64,000 bases of DNA from assembly GCF_000832125.1 (NCBI RefSeq), contig NZ_JPRK01000014.1, positions 62,001-126,000 on the forward strand. The letters run 5' to 3'. The position numbers were made by a program, and so were the translations under genes. The notes beneath the pieces are model-generated. The model was not told the DNA's origin. It saw only the letters and a program-made list of their open reading frames with translations, and did not search any database. The DNA is from Flavobacterium hibernum (GTDB taxonomy: Bacteria > Bacteroidota > Bacteroidia > Flavobacteriales > Flavobacteriaceae). This document shows, piece after piece, positions 25,908 to 35,646 of this stretch (position 1 is its first letter; every line of letters starts with the position of its first letter).

Positions 25908-27434
25908 ATGAAAAAAATAATAATAACAACCGTAGTTTTTCTAGGTCTCTTTTTTACATCATCTTGTGAAAATGAATTAGATCTGAACAGCCCAAATGAT
26001 ATAACAGTAGATCAATATTGGAAAACTGAAAGTGATGCACAAGCTGGTGTTAACTCTATTTATGCCATGTTTTATAAAGATGGATTATGGGCAAGATGGA
26101 TTTATTTCCGTCTGGATTTAACTTCTGATGAAGGATTTAGTAACAGCCCGTGGACAGAATTGGCAGATTGGACAAGATTCAATTATATCAATTATAATTT
26201 CTGGGAAGGAAATGCAGTAACATGGAGAGATACTTATAAAGCTGTTTTTAGATGTAATCAGGTTTTGGCGAATGTGCCTAATATTACATTTCAAAATGAA
26301 GACGATAAAAAGAAAATTTTGGCACAGGCTAAATTTTTCAGAGCCTTACATTACTATTACGCCGGAATTCTTTGGGAAAATATTCCTTTAGTGTTGGATC
26401 CTTCTACGCCGGCTGATTTACCCCAGCAAAGAAACGTAACCGAAGTTTGGGCACAGGTTGAAAAAGATTTAAATGAGGCTTTCGCCGATTTGCCTGTTTC
26501 ATGGTCAGGTGACCAAACCGGACGTCCTGATAAAGGTGCTGCAAAAGCTTTTCTGGCAAAAGTATACATGCAACAGCATAAATGGGCAGAGGCAAAAGGG
26601 GCTCTGGAATATTTAATTACCGGTCCTGGTGCCAAGTACAATTTAGTAGCAAATTACAGAGACAACTTTACAGACGTAAATGAAAACAACATCGAATCTG
26701 TATTTGAAATTCAGTTTGGAGATCAAAGAAAAGGAGGAACTGGAGAAGATCAAAATGCTGCAGTTTCCAGTAATCGCAGTCAATTTTTTGCACCAAGAGG
26801 AATTGGATGGTCAGACGGACAAGCTCGTTTCTGGTTAGTAAATGCATTTAAACAAGAAAAAAATAAAGACGGAAATCTGGATGCAAGATTAAGATATACC
26901 TTATACTATCCTGGCCTACTAGCTGATTTTGGAGACAAAACATACGGTAAAAACTGGGAGTGGGGCAATGATGAAGCCTGGTTTAGAAAAGGAAGCCGTG
27001 ATTATTACAGAAACAACGAAGATTATTACAATCAGGTAAATTACAGATTGGTTCGTTACGCAGATATCTTATTGCGTTATGCCGAAGTGCTGAACGAATT
27101 AGGAAATACAGCTGGCGCTTATCAATATGTTGATTTAGTAAGAGCACGTTCAAACATGAACACACTAGCGGTCGCACATCCTGAAATTGGAAATGATCAC
27201 GATAAATTTTTAGAAAGATTAAAAACAGAAAGAGTTTTAGAATTGGCCGGAGAAAGTGTTCGCTGGGAAGATTTAAAACGTTGGGGTGATTTAAATACTC
27301 AGGCTTCTGTGGATAAAATTGCGCTTCGTGATCCTGATTTTAAAAACTTTACAGTAGGTAAAAACCAAAGATTACCAATTCCGCAGGTTGATGTGGATAA
27401 TAATCCAAACCTGGATCAACACGCTGAATATTAA
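25908..27434 (+). CDS. SusD/RagB-type surface glycan-binding lipoprotein
   Basis: A 508-residue lipoprotein. The signal peptide ends in the lipobox FFTSSC, with Cys20 as lipid anchor. The body has the SusD hallmarks: NDITVDQYWKTESDAQ, the TPR-like region KKKILAQAKFFRALHYYY, the characteristic RGRP-like DQTGRPDKGAAKAFLAK and, at the C-terminus, RYADILLRYAEVLNELG and an ERVLELAGESVRWEDLKRWG motif. It would bind oligosaccharides at the cell surface and lid the SusC pore. A terminator follows at 27444-27476, so SusC/SusD may be expressed above the downstream enzymes. Confidence 0.95.
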   Translation: MKKIIITTVVFLGLFFTSSCENELDLNSPNDITVDQYWKTESDAQAGVNSIYAMFYKDGLWARWIYFRLDLTSDEGFSNSPWTELADWTRFNYINYNFWEGNAVTWRDTYKAVFRCNQVLANVPNITFQNEDDKKKILAQAKFFRALHYYYAGILWENIPLVLDPSTPADLPQQRNVTEVWAQVEKDLNEAFADLPVSWSGDQTGRPDKGAAKAFLAKVYMQQHKWAEAKGALEYLITGPGAKYNLVANYRDNFTDVNENNIESVFEIQFGDQRKGGTGEDQNAAVSSNRSQFFAPRGIGWSDGQARFWLVNAFKQEKNKDGNLDARLRYTLYYPGLLADFGDKTYGKNWEWGNDEAWFRKGSRDYYRNNEDYYNQVNYRLVRYADILLRYAEVLNELGNTAGAYQYVDLVRARSNMNTLAVAHPEIGNDHDKFLERLKTERVLELAGESVRWEDLKRWGDLNTQASVDKIALRDPDFKNFTVGKNQRLPIPQVDVDNNPNLDQHAEY

Positions 27435-27443
27435 AATAGTTTA

Positions 27444-27476
27444 AAGGGAATCAGATTCAATAAATCTGATTCCCTT
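27444..27476 (+). terminator. Terminator or attenuator after susD
   Basis: AAGGGAATCAGATT and AATCTGATTCCCTT are perfect 14-bp arms with a short loop. No long T run follows, so it may act as mRNA stabiliser or attenuator between transporter genes and enzymes. The next gene begins 40 bases on. Confidence 0.65.
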
Positions 27477-27513
27477 ATAAAAAGAACGATCGTTCATAAT
27501 AACAAAATTTATA

Positions 27514-28689
27514 ATGAAAAAAGTAAAATTGTGTCTGACATTAATGTTGGCAGGACTAGTATTGCTTAGTTGCAACAACAAAAAAAATAATACTGAAGAA
27601 AGTAAAAGTGAAACCGCTAAAATCGAAAAAAGAGAAATCTGGACAAAAGATCAGGCCAATACATGGTATGCAGAACAACCTTGGTTAGTAGGGGCAAATT
27701 ATTATCCTAGCACAGCTATAAATCAGTTAGAGATGTGGCAGGAAGATACATTCGATCCCAAAAGAATCGACCAGGAATTGGGCTGGGCAGAGGGTATTGG
27801 TATGAATGTAATGCGCGTTTACCTGCACGATTTATTGCATCAGCAAGATGCCGAAGGACTTTACAAACGCATGAATACATTTTTGGAAATTGCAGATAAA
27901 CACCATATCAAAACGCTATTTGTTTTATTTGATTCGTGCTGGGATCCTTTTCCTGCTTTAGGAAAACAACATGTGCCAAAACCATACATACACAATTCAG
28001 GTTGGGTACAGAGTCCGGGACAAAAAGTTTTACAGGACAAAACACAATATCCGCGTTTAGAAAAATATGTAAAAGAAACCGTTGCAAAGTTCAAAGACGA
28101 CAAACGTATTTTGGGTTGGGATGTCTGGAACGAACCGGATAATATGACCGGACCATCGTATGAAAAAATCGAAATCAAAAATAAAGTCGATTTGATTTTG
28201 CCGCTTTTAAAAGATGTTTTTGCCTGGGCAAGAGAAAGCAATCCGTCACAACCTTTAACCTCTGGGGTTTGGGTAGGAGACTGGAGCGATGAAGCAGAGA
28301 TGAAACCAATGCACAAAATGCAGATCGAACAATCGGATGTGGTTTCTTTTCACAACTATAATACACCTGCAGATTTCGAAAAAGTAATAAAACAATTACA
28401 GCGTTACGGAAAACCGTTATTGTGTACTGAGTATATGGCAAGACCAAACGGAAGTACTTTTGAAGGATTTTTACCAATTGCAAAAAAATACAATGTTGGG
28501 ATGATCAACTGGGGTTTTGTTGACGGAAAAACACAAACAAAATATGCCTGGGACAGCTGGACTAAAAAATACGATGCAGAGCCAAAACTATGGTTTCACG
28601 AAGTACTTAAAAACGACGGAACGCCTTATATAAAAGCAGAAACAGATTTGATTAAAAAGATGACTGCTGAGGCGAATAAGAAGAATTAG
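27514..28689 (+). CDS. Clan GH-A glycoside hydrolase (cellulase-family-like) lipoprotein
   Basis: A 391-residue secreted lipoprotein: the signal ends LVLLSC with Cys20, followed by a KKNNTEES linker. The TIM-barrel body has GANYYPSTAINQ near residue 60, catalytic acid/base in WNEPDN, and a likely nucleophile in LCTEYMARPNG. This is the GH5-like architecture of Bacteroidota proteins often auto-annotated as xylanase or cellulase; the subfamily cannot be fixed here. It begins 79 bases after SusD and would cleave the target glycan backbone or a side chain at the cell surface. Confidence 0.82.
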   Translation: MKKVKLCLTLMLAGLVLLSCNNKKNNTEESKSETAKIEKREIWTKDQANTWYAEQPWLVGANYYPSTAINQLEMWQEDTFDPKRIDQELGWAEGIGMNVMRVYLHDLLHQQDAEGLYKRMNTFLEIADKHHIKTLFVLFDSCWDPFPALGKQHVPKPYIHNSGWVQSPGQKVLQDKTQYPRLEKYVKETVAKFKDDKRILGWDVWNEPDNMTGPSYEKIEIKNKVDLILPLLKDVFAWARESNPSQPLTSGVWVGDWSDEAEMKPMHKMQIEQSDVVSFHNYNTPADFEKVIKQLQRYGKPLLCTEYMARPNGSTFEGFLPIAKKYNVGMINWGFVDGKTQTKYAWDSWTKKYDAEPKLWFHEVLKNDGTPYIKAETDLIKKMTAEANKKN

Positions 28690-28743
28690 ATAATTAATTC
28701 AATTAGATAATTAGTCAATTGACACATTTTAAAACCGATAAAT

Positions 28744-29772
28744 ATGATAAAGAAGCTTATTTTTCTGGGAATATTCTGGATTGGATTTTCCGCGAAAGCG
28801 CAACAGCCAGATCCGCCGGGACAAGTAAAAGGAAATGAAAAACCTAAAAATGAAGCCTATCTTTTTGCGCATATGACGCACAACGATTACGGCAGATTGT
28901 ATTACTCTGTTAGTCTTGATGGTTTGCATTGGGAAAACTTAAACAGCGGAAAAAGAGTTTTTGAAGATTACAAAGGACATCCCGATATCTGCAAAGGGCC
29001 GGACGGGAAATACTACATTGCAGGAAACACTGGCGACGATGCAAAAACAATCAATATCTGGGTTTCAGAGGATTTAATTACGTGGAAAAAATACTCAGAT
29101 TATACGCCGGATTTAAAAAGCACGCCAGATTATTCGAACGCTTTACAACGAATTGGTGCCCCAAAATTATACTACGACAAAGACTCAGAAAAGTTTATCA
29201 TGACCTGGCACACGCCGCATCTTGATGGTACAAAAGAAGATCCGGAACGTTATTGGGCAAGTCAGCGAACTTTGTATGTTTTGTCTAAAGACTTAAAAAC
29301 TTTCGAAGGAGCACCAAAACGTTTGTTCGACTGGGATATGGGAACCATAGATGTTTTTATCCGTAAAGTAGGTGATTCGTATTACGCTGTAATTAAAGAT
29401 GAAACCTATCCAACTTTATACTGGACAACCGGAAAAACCATCCGAATCGCCAAATCAAAATCACTTTTAGGACCTTATTCTTTGCCCCAACAATCGATTA
29501 GTCCCAACTTTAGAGAAGCGCCAATGCTGATTCCTTCTCCGGATGATAAAATATGGTACATGTATTACGAGCAATATCCGGGAGTTTCTTACGGATTATC
29601 GATTGCAGATAACCTAAACGGTCCTTGGTTTCAAGCTTCAGGTTACACCTTTTTTGCCGATTGGGATAAATACAGTTTTCCTGAAAAAGTTCGTCATGGT
29701 TGTATGATCACCATTTCGAAAAAAGAATACGATGGTTTGGTGAAGAAATTTGGCCTCGTTAAAAAGTTATGA
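28744..29772 (+). CDS. GH43-like five-bladed beta-propeller glycoside hydrolase
   Basis: A 342-residue secreted protein with a signal peptide ending SAKAQQ. The blades have the family look: YLFAHMTHNDYGRLYYS, then GHPDICKGPDGKYYI, IGAPKLYYD and a late EAPMLIPSPDDKIWYMYYE. GH43 enzymes are inverting arabinofuranosidases, xylosidases or galactosidases. The N-terminal catalytic Asp is not obvious in the usual position, though D in HPDI is a candidate, so I call it GH43-like. The gap to the previous gene is 54 bases. The substrate is unknown, but context favours arabinose- or galactose-containing chains. Confidence 0.75.
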   Translation: MIKKLIFLGIFWIGFSAKAQQPDPPGQVKGNEKPKNEAYLFAHMTHNDYGRLYYSVSLDGLHWENLNSGKRVFEDYKGHPDICKGPDGKYYIAGNTGDDAKTINIWVSEDLITWKKYSDYTPDLKSTPDYSNALQRIGAPKLYYDKDSEKFIMTWHTPHLDGTKEDPERYWASQRTLYVLSKDLKTFEGAPKRLFDWDMGTIDVFIRKVGDSYYAVIKDETYPTLYWTTGKTIRIAKSKSLLGPYSLPQQSISPNFREAPMLIPSPDDKIWYMYYEQYPGVSYGLSIADNLNGPWFQASGYTFFADWDKYSFPEKVRHGCMITISKKEYDGLVKKFGLVKKL

Positions 29773-29963
29773 AATTATGAGTTATGAGTGAGGATTGGGG
29801 TCAATTCATAATTCATAACTCCAAACTCATAACTCAAAAAAATGGTTAGTTAAGTTAGTGTTTGAAATTACCAGGCTATGTGGATATAGTCTGGTAATTT
29901 ATTTAGTAAAGAAGAAATTGAAATGGCAATAATTTTTAGAAGCATTGCACAAAACAAGATATA

Positions 29964-31775
29964 ATGAATAAAAAAACAACTGTTTTACTGGCGCTTTTTA
30001 TAAGCTGTCTGGTTCATGCACAATGGAAACCACAGGGAGATAAAATCAAAACAAAATGGGCGGAGCAGGTTGATCCTAATAAAACATTACCAGAATATCC
30101 CCGCCCGATTATGGAGCGCAGCCAATGGAAAAATTTAAATGGTTTGTGGAATTATGCCATTCAGGAATTTGGAAAAAAAGCACCTTCAAAATATGACGGG
30201 CAAATTTTGGTTCCGTTTGCGGTAGAATCCAGTTTGTCCGGTGTGATGAAAGATGTGGGAGCAAAAAATGAACTTTGGTATGAAACCCATTTTGCGCTTG
30301 AATCCAACTGGAACGGTAAAAATATCCTTTTGCATTTTGGTGCCGTAGACTGGAAAACAGAAGTATTTATTAATGATATAAAAGTAGGTTCGCATACAGG
30401 AGGTTACACTCCATTTTCGTTTGATATTACGCCTTTTATACAAAAAGGAAAAAATCAAAAACTGGTGGTGAAAGTTTGGGATCCGTCAAATGATGGTCCA
30501 CAACCAAGAGGGAAACAAGTGAAAAATCCTGAAGGAATCTGGTACACACCGGTAACCGGAATTTGGCAGACGGTTTGGATAGAACCGGTAAATGCGAAAA
30601 ATATTACAGCACTAAAAACAACTCCAAATATTGATCAGAATACGATAAGAATCAAAGCAGATGTTGCGGGTGCGGAAGCCGGAGATTTAGTCGAAATTAC
30701 TGTTTTTGATGGCGATGCAGCAATCGCCAAAGAAAAAGCGGTTATTGGCGAAAGCAATGATATCGTATTAAATAACCTTAAATTATGGTCGCCGGAAAGT
30801 CCGTTTTTGTATCAGACAAAAATTCGTTTAATTAGTAATAATAAAGTGGTTGATGAGGTGAAAAGTTATTTTGCGATGCGAAAAATTGCATCAAAAAGAG
30901 ATGAAAACGGCATTGTGAGAATGCAGTTAAATAACAAAGATTATTTTCAGTTTGGCCCATTAGATCAGGGTTGGTGGCCAGACGGTTTGTATACGGCGCC
31001 AACAGACGAAGCTCTGAAATACGATATTATTAAAACAAAAGAATTAGGTTTTAATATGATTCGTAAACACGTAAAAGTCGAACCGGAACGTTGGTACACG
31101 CACTGCGATCAGTTAGGGATTTTGGTTTGGCAGGATATGCCAAGCGGAGACGAACAGCCGCTTTGGCAAAACAGAAAATACTTTGAAGGAACCGAATTGC
31201 AGCGTTCAGCAAAATCAGAAGAAATCTATAGAAAAGAATGGCGAGAAATAATGGACCATTTGTATTCTTATCCTAGTATTGTTGTTTGGGTTCCGTTTAA
31301 CGAAGCCTGGGGACAATTTAAAACGGTAGAAATTACCGAATGGACAAAAAATCACGATCCAAGCCGTTTAACCAATTCATCAAGTGGAGGAAATCATTTT
31401 CAAACCGGAGATATTCTTGATTTACACAATTATCCTGGACCGGAAATGTATTTGTATGATGCCAGAAGAGTCACTGTTTTAGGAGAATACGGCGGAATTG
31501 GTTTGCCACTCGAAGGTCATTTATGGAGAGCAAATGACAACTGGGGGTACATTAAATTTAAAAATGAAAGTGAAGTAACAGCGGAGTATATTAAATATGC
31601 TCAAATCCTGAAAAACTATGTAAAAACAGGATTTTCGGCAGCAGTTTATACTCAAACAACAGATGTAGAAGGAGAAGTAAATGGTTTCATGACCTACGAC
31701 AGAAAAGTAGATAAAATGGATTTTAAAGCTATAAATAAAATTAATAGAGAGGTGATTGATGCTTTAAAACATTAA
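29964..31775 (+). CDS. Glycoside hydrolase family 2 enzyme
   Basis: A 603-residue secreted protein with signal peptide ending VHAQW. The order is sugar-binding beta-sandwich (GLWNYAIQEFG, then FGAVDWKTEVFIND), immunoglobulin-like middle (LWSPESPFLYQTKI), and a TIM barrel with the acid/base in VWVPFNEAWG and the nucleophile in LGEYGGIGL. GH2 covers beta-galactosidase, beta-mannosidase and beta-glucuronidase; 603 residues is in the compact range. In an arabinogalactan-type setting a beta-galactosidase is a natural guess, which remains inference. It follows an AT-rich spacer with inverted repeats near 29776-29835. Confidence 0.88.
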   Translation: MNKKTTVLLALFISCLVHAQWKPQGDKIKTKWAEQVDPNKTLPEYPRPIMERSQWKNLNGLWNYAIQEFGKKAPSKYDGQILVPFAVESSLSGVMKDVGAKNELWYETHFALESNWNGKNILLHFGAVDWKTEVFINDIKVGSHTGGYTPFSFDITPFIQKGKNQKLVVKVWDPSNDGPQPRGKQVKNPEGIWYTPVTGIWQTVWIEPVNAKNITALKTTPNIDQNTIRIKADVAGAEAGDLVEITVFDGDAAIAKEKAVIGESNDIVLNNLKLWSPESPFLYQTKIRLISNNKVVDEVKSYFAMRKIASKRDENGIVRMQLNNKDYFQFGPLDQGWWPDGLYTAPTDEALKYDIIKTKELGFNMIRKHVKVEPERWYTHCDQLGILVWQDMPSGDEQPLWQNRKYFEGTELQRSAKSEEIYRKEWREIMDHLYSYPSIVVWVPFNEAWGQFKTVEITEWTKNHDPSRLTNSSSGGNHFQTGDILDLHNYPGPEMYLYDARRVTVLGEYGGIGLPLEGHLWRANDNWGYIKFKNESEVTAEYIKYAQILKNYVKTGFSAAVYTQTTDVEGEVNGFMTYDRKVDKMDFKAINKINREVIDALKH

Positions 31776-31886
31776 ATAAGAGTTTTCTAGTTTGAGTAAA
31801 CTTTGTCAAAGTTTCAAACCAAGAATGTAAGGAACTTTTGTAAAAGTTTAATTTTAAAGTTGTAACCTGATTTAATTTCTATATTC

Positions 31887-31922
31887 AAACATAGCCTGTG
31901 GTTTCAACCACGGGCTATGTTT
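31887..31922. repeat. REP-like hairpin
   Basis: AAACATAGCCTGTGGTT and AACCACGGGCTATGTTT form a near-perfect hairpin with one mismatched pair. A partial relative (CATAGCCCGTAGTTTCAAC) follows at 32043. This looks like a dispersed flavobacterial intergenic hairpin family, between the GH2 and GH43 genes. The rest of the 364-base gap is unremarkable. Confidence 0.7.
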
Positions 31923-32139
31923 GACAAGTTTACTTAAGAAAAGTAAATAACTGTTTAAATGCTATTAAACACATCGAAACATAGGTTTTTTGGAAAAAAA
32001 AGAGAAAGTAAAAGAAATAAGTTTTTAAACATAGGGATAAAGCATAGCCCGTAGTTTCAACTTTTGGGGAAATGTGATGACAAAAATACGTTTATCAATT
32101 TGTGCTTAAACACACACACAACAACAACAATAATAATAA

Positions 32140-33168
32140 ATGAAAAAATACCTATTACTATTTTTACTAGTGGTTGTTTCAACCGGATATTCACAGCAAA
32201 AAACATTCACAAATCCCATTTTGCCATCGGGTGCAGACCCATATAGCACGTATTATAAAGGATATTACTATTACACGAATACTTTACAGAATCGATTAGA
32301 ACTTTGGAAAACAAAAGATTTATCTGATCTGAAAAATGCTGAAAGTAAAGTTATTTGGACAGCTCCAAAAGGAACCGATTATTCGGCAGATATCTGGGCG
32401 CCTGAATTTCATATCATAAACGGAAAATGGTATTGCTATTTTGCAGCGGATAATGGTGACAACAACAATCACAGAATGTATGTTTTAGAAAATAAATCAT
32501 CAGATCCGTTTAAAGGGAGTTTTGAATTTAAAGGAAAAATTGCTGCTAAAACCGATAAATGGGCAATTGACGGAAATGTGTTTGAACACAAAAAACAGCT
32601 GTACATGATTTGGGCAGGATGGGAAGGCAATACTAACGGACAGCAGAATATTTATATTGCCAAAATGAAAAATCCGCTTGAAATAGAAGGGGATCGTGTT
32701 ATGATTTCTGCGCCAACAAACGATTGGGAAACACACGGGGCTTTGCATGATGATATCAATCCGGCACAGGTAAATGTAAATGAAGGACCTCAGTTTTTGT
32801 CCAGAAACAGTAAAATATTCATAGTGTTTTCGGCGAGCGGTTGCTGGACCGATTTCTACGCTTTGGGTTTATTAACTTTTAATGGTGGAGACAATTTATT
32901 AGATGCATCGGCATGGAAAAAATCGCCTGAACCTATTTTTAAACAATCTGATAAAAACAAAGTCTATGCACCGGGACACAATTCTTTCTTTAAATCTCCT
33001 GACGGAAAAGAAGACTGGATTTTATACCACGCCAATTCGAATCCGGGAGAAGGATGCGGCAATAAAAGATCACCAAGAATGCAGAAAATCGATTGGGATG
33101 CAAACGGATTTCCAGTTTTAGGAGAACCTGTAAGCGAAGCAACAAAATTGGCGCTGCCATCAAATTAG
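32140..33168 (+). CDS. GH43 alpha-L-arabinofuranosidase-like enzyme
   Basis: A 342-residue secreted protein with a signal ending GYSQQ. The five-bladed propeller carries all three GH43 carboxylates: general base Asp in PSGADPYS, pKa-setting Asp in WAIDGNVFEH, and general acid Glu in VNEGPQFL. PGHNSFFKSPDGKEDW is the metal- and blade-closing motif of exo-acting arabinofuranosidases. It would release terminal arabinose from side chains. It is well separated from its neighbours by intergenic hairpins, but lies in the same direction as the rest of the locus. Confidence 0.88.
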   Translation: MKKYLLLFLLVVVSTGYSQQKTFTNPILPSGADPYSTYYKGYYYYTNTLQNRLELWKTKDLSDLKNAESKVIWTAPKGTDYSADIWAPEFHIINGKWYCYFAADNGDNNNHRMYVLENKSSDPFKGSFEFKGKIAAKTDKWAIDGNVFEHKKQLYMIWAGWEGNTNGQQNIYIAKMKNPLEIEGDRVMISAPTNDWETHGALHDDINPAQVNVNEGPQFLSRNSKIFIVFSASGCWTDFYALGLLTFNGGDNLLDASAWKKSPEPIFKQSDKNKVYAPGHNSFFKSPDGKEDWILYHANSNPGEGCGNKRSPRMQKIDWDANGFPVLGEPVSEATKLALPSN

Positions 33169-33242
33169 AAAACAATAAATACTAATCAGAGGATGATTGC
33201 TTTCGCTCCGGCGAACAGGTCTTCCTCGCAATGATATAAAAA

Positions 33243-34418
33243 ATGAGAAATACTCAGATAGCGGCTGTTATCATGCTGGCACTTTTTCAGTTTAATTGTA
33301 AAGACGCTAAAAAAGAAAATGCAGCATCAAAAGAAACTGCTGAAAAAATAGCAGATTCGGCAAAAACAGTTTTAGAAACTAAAAACTTTGACACCATAAT
33401 TGATGGTAAAAAAGTCAATTTATTTTGGATAGAAAACAAAGGAATCAAAGCGGCTTTTACCAATTATGGAGGAAGACTAGTGGGACTTTGGGTGGCTGAT
33501 AAAAATGGAAAACCAACCGATGTTGTTGTTGGAATGAATAGTGCAACTGGCTTTAAAAATGCAACAGAACCTTATTTTGGAGCAACTATCGGAAGAGTTG
33601 GAAACCGAATTGCAAAGGGAAAATTTACATTGAAGGGAAAACAATATCAGGTTTCGCTAAACAATGGGAAAAATGCGTTGCATGGAGGTATAAAAGGTTT
33701 TCAGGATGTGGTTTGGGATGCTGTTAAAACCAACGAAAATACTTTGGTTTTTAGTTATGTTTCGCCAGATGGAGAACAAGGTTTTCCAGGGAATTTGAAG
33801 GTAAAAGTGACTTACACAATTACGGAGGATAATTCGGTAAAAATGGAATATGAAGCGACGACTGATAAAACTACCGTTGTTAATTTAACCAATCACGCTT
33901 TTTTCAATTTGAATGGAGAAGGAAGCGGCACGATTTTAAATCATGAATTACAAATTTATGCCAATGAATTTACACCGGTTGATGAAGGTTTGATTCCGAG
34001 TGGAGAATTGAAAGTGGTAAAAAATACACCATTTGATTTTACTTCAAAACATACTATTGGAGAGCGAATTGAAACCAAAGATAAGCAGTTAAAATTCGGA
34101 AAAGGATACGATCACAATTACGTTCTTAACGGAACAAAGAAAAACGGATTGAATCATGCCGCAACAATTTCTGGAGACAAATCAGGCATTATAATGGATG
34201 TTTTTACAGAAGAACCCGGATTGCAATTTTACAGCGGAAATTTTATGCAGTCTAAAAACACCTTTAAATCAGGTTCGAAAGATGATTTTAGAACGGCATT
34301 TGCTGTAGAAACACAACATTTTCCGGATGCACCCAATCAGCCAAAATTTGCACCGATTGTTTTAAAACCGGGACAAAAATATCATACGGTTTCTTATTAT
34401 CAGTTTTCTGTGAAATGA
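33243..34418 (+). CDS. Aldose 1-epimerase (galactose mutarotase) lipoprotein
   Basis: A 391-residue protein. A lipoprotein signal ends at QFNCKD with Cys19. The mutarotase fold is clear: NYGGRLVGLWV, then GRVGNRIAKGKF, KNALHGGIKGF, the catalytic His in NLTNHAFFNL, YDHNYVL and the catalytic Glu in AVETQHFPDAPNQP. It would interconvert alpha and beta anomers of released galactose or arabinose in the periplasm. Its presence supports galactose- or arabinose-type sugars as products of the locus. A 74-base gap precedes it. Confidence 0.93.
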   Translation: MRNTQIAAVIMLALFQFNCKDAKKENAASKETAEKIADSAKTVLETKNFDTIIDGKKVNLFWIENKGIKAAFTNYGGRLVGLWVADKNGKPTDVVVGMNSATGFKNATEPYFGATIGRVGNRIAKGKFTLKGKQYQVSLNNGKNALHGGIKGFQDVVWDAVKTNENTLVFSYVSPDGEQGFPGNLKVKVTYTITEDNSVKMEYEATTDKTTVVNLTNHAFFNLNGEGSGTILNHELQIYANEFTPVDEGLIPSGELKVVKNTPFDFTSKHTIGERIETKDKQLKFGKGYDHNYVLNGTKKNGLNHAATISGDKSGIIMDVFTEEPGLQFYSGNFMQSKNTFKSGSKDDFRTAFAVETQHFPDAPNQPKFAPIVLKPGQKYHTVSYYQFSVK

Positions 34419-34482
34419 GAGAATTAGATAATTAGAAAATGAGAGAATGGGAGGATGGAGAATGAAAAAATGACAAATTCTA

Positions 34483-34516
34483 ATTGCTATGATGGATTAA
34501 AATCCATCATAGCAAT
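34483..34516. repeat. Perfect 16-bp inverted repeat (REP-like cluster, first hairpin)
   Basis: ATTGCTATGATGGATT and its exact complement form a hairpin with a 2-base loop. Two more hairpins follow: CCTCTGGAA...TTCCGGAGG near 34527-34556 and CAAGGGATT..AATCCCTTG at about 34574-34593. Three different hairpins stacked in 110 bases suggest repetitive intergenic elements; the first may also end the mutarotase transcript. Confidence 0.75.
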
Positions 34517-34656
34517 ATATTTCGTTCCTCTGGAACTTTTTAAAAAATTCCGGAGGAATGATTTGTTTTGTAGCAAGGGATTTTAATCCCTTGAAAAAAA
34601 AAGTTTCGTTCTCCGGTTAAAAAAAAACATTCCTATAAAATCTAAAACCAAAAAAC

Positions 34657-35646
34657 ATGAAAAAAATATTAAGCGTAATTACATTACTCTGCGTTTTTGC
34701 AGCCTGCTCGCAGGAAAAAAATACAGATAAACCTAAAGAAGAAGTCAAAGAAGAAACTAAAAAAAACACCATTTTATTGGCAGATCCTACCATTTTTTAT
34801 AATAATGGGGTTTATTATTTATACGGCACGACATCAGGAAATATCCCAAATGGCGAAGGTTTTCAGGTGTATACGTCATCGGATTTAAAAGATTGGAAAG
34901 GGCCGGTTGGAGCGCAGAATGGTCTGGCTTTGAAAAAAGGAGATTCTTATGGAGATAAAGGTTTTTGGGCACCACAGGTTCTTTCGTATAAAAACAAATT
35001 TTATATGATTTATACGGCCAATGAAAACATTGCTACAGCAGTTAGTGATAGTCCGCTAGGGCCGTTTAAGAGTGAAACTAAAGAACCAATTATTAAAACA
35101 GGAAATCAGATTGATCCGTTTGTTTTTATCGATGAGAACGGAAAAAAATATTTATATTTTGTGAAATTAACAAACGGAAACCGAATTTTTGCAGCGGAAA
35201 TAAATGATGATCTTCAAAGTATTAAACCAGAAACGCTAACAGAATGTATCTCCGGAACTTTGCCTTGGGAGAATACTGAAAATACAAATTGGCCGGTTAC
35301 AGAAGGACCAACGGTTTTAAAACACAACGGTTTGTATTATCTGATTTATTCGGCAAATGATTTTAGAAATATTGATTATGCGGTTGGTTACGCTACGAGT
35401 AAAAGTGCGTTTGGGCCTTGGGAAAAATCAAAAGATAGTCCAATTATTAGTCGAAAAAATACCAGTCAAAACGGAATTGGTCATGGAGATATTTTTTGGG
35501 ACAAAGATCAAAAAATGCATTATGTGTTGCATACGCATTTTAGTAAAAGCGCTGTTTCTCCTCGAAAAGCCGCCATTATTGATGTTGAGTTTGTAGGGAA
35601 TGAATTAAAAGCAGTTAATAATAGTTTTAGTTTTTTGAATAATTAA
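34657..35646 (+). CDS. GH43 family glycoside hydrolase lipoprotein
   Basis: A 329-residue lipoprotein: signal ends CVFAACS with a lipid Cys at about 17 and a lysine-rich KEEVKEETKK linker. The five-blade GH43 catalytic residues are visible: Asp in LADPTIF, Asp in NQIDPFVFI and Glu in VTEGPTVLKH. It would be an exo-acting arabinofuranosidase or xylosidase at the outer membrane. It is the last gene of the polysaccharide locus. It is separated from the mutarotase gene by the REP-like cluster, so it may have its own promoter. Confidence 0.9.
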   Translation: MKKILSVITLLCVFAACSQEKNTDKPKEEVKEETKKNTILLADPTIFYNNGVYYLYGTTSGNIPNGEGFQVYTSSDLKDWKGPVGAQNGLALKKGDSYGDKGFWAPQVLSYKNKFYMIYTANENIATAVSDSPLGPFKSETKEPIIKTGNQIDPFVFIDENGKKYLYFVKLTNGNRIFAAEINDDLQSIKPETLTECISGTLPWENTENTNWPVTEGPTVLKHNGLYYLIYSANDFRNIDYAVGYATSKSAFGPWEKSKDSPIISRKNTSQNGIGHGDIFWDKDQKMHYVLHTHFSKSAVSPRKAAIIDVEFVGNELKAVNNSFSFLNN

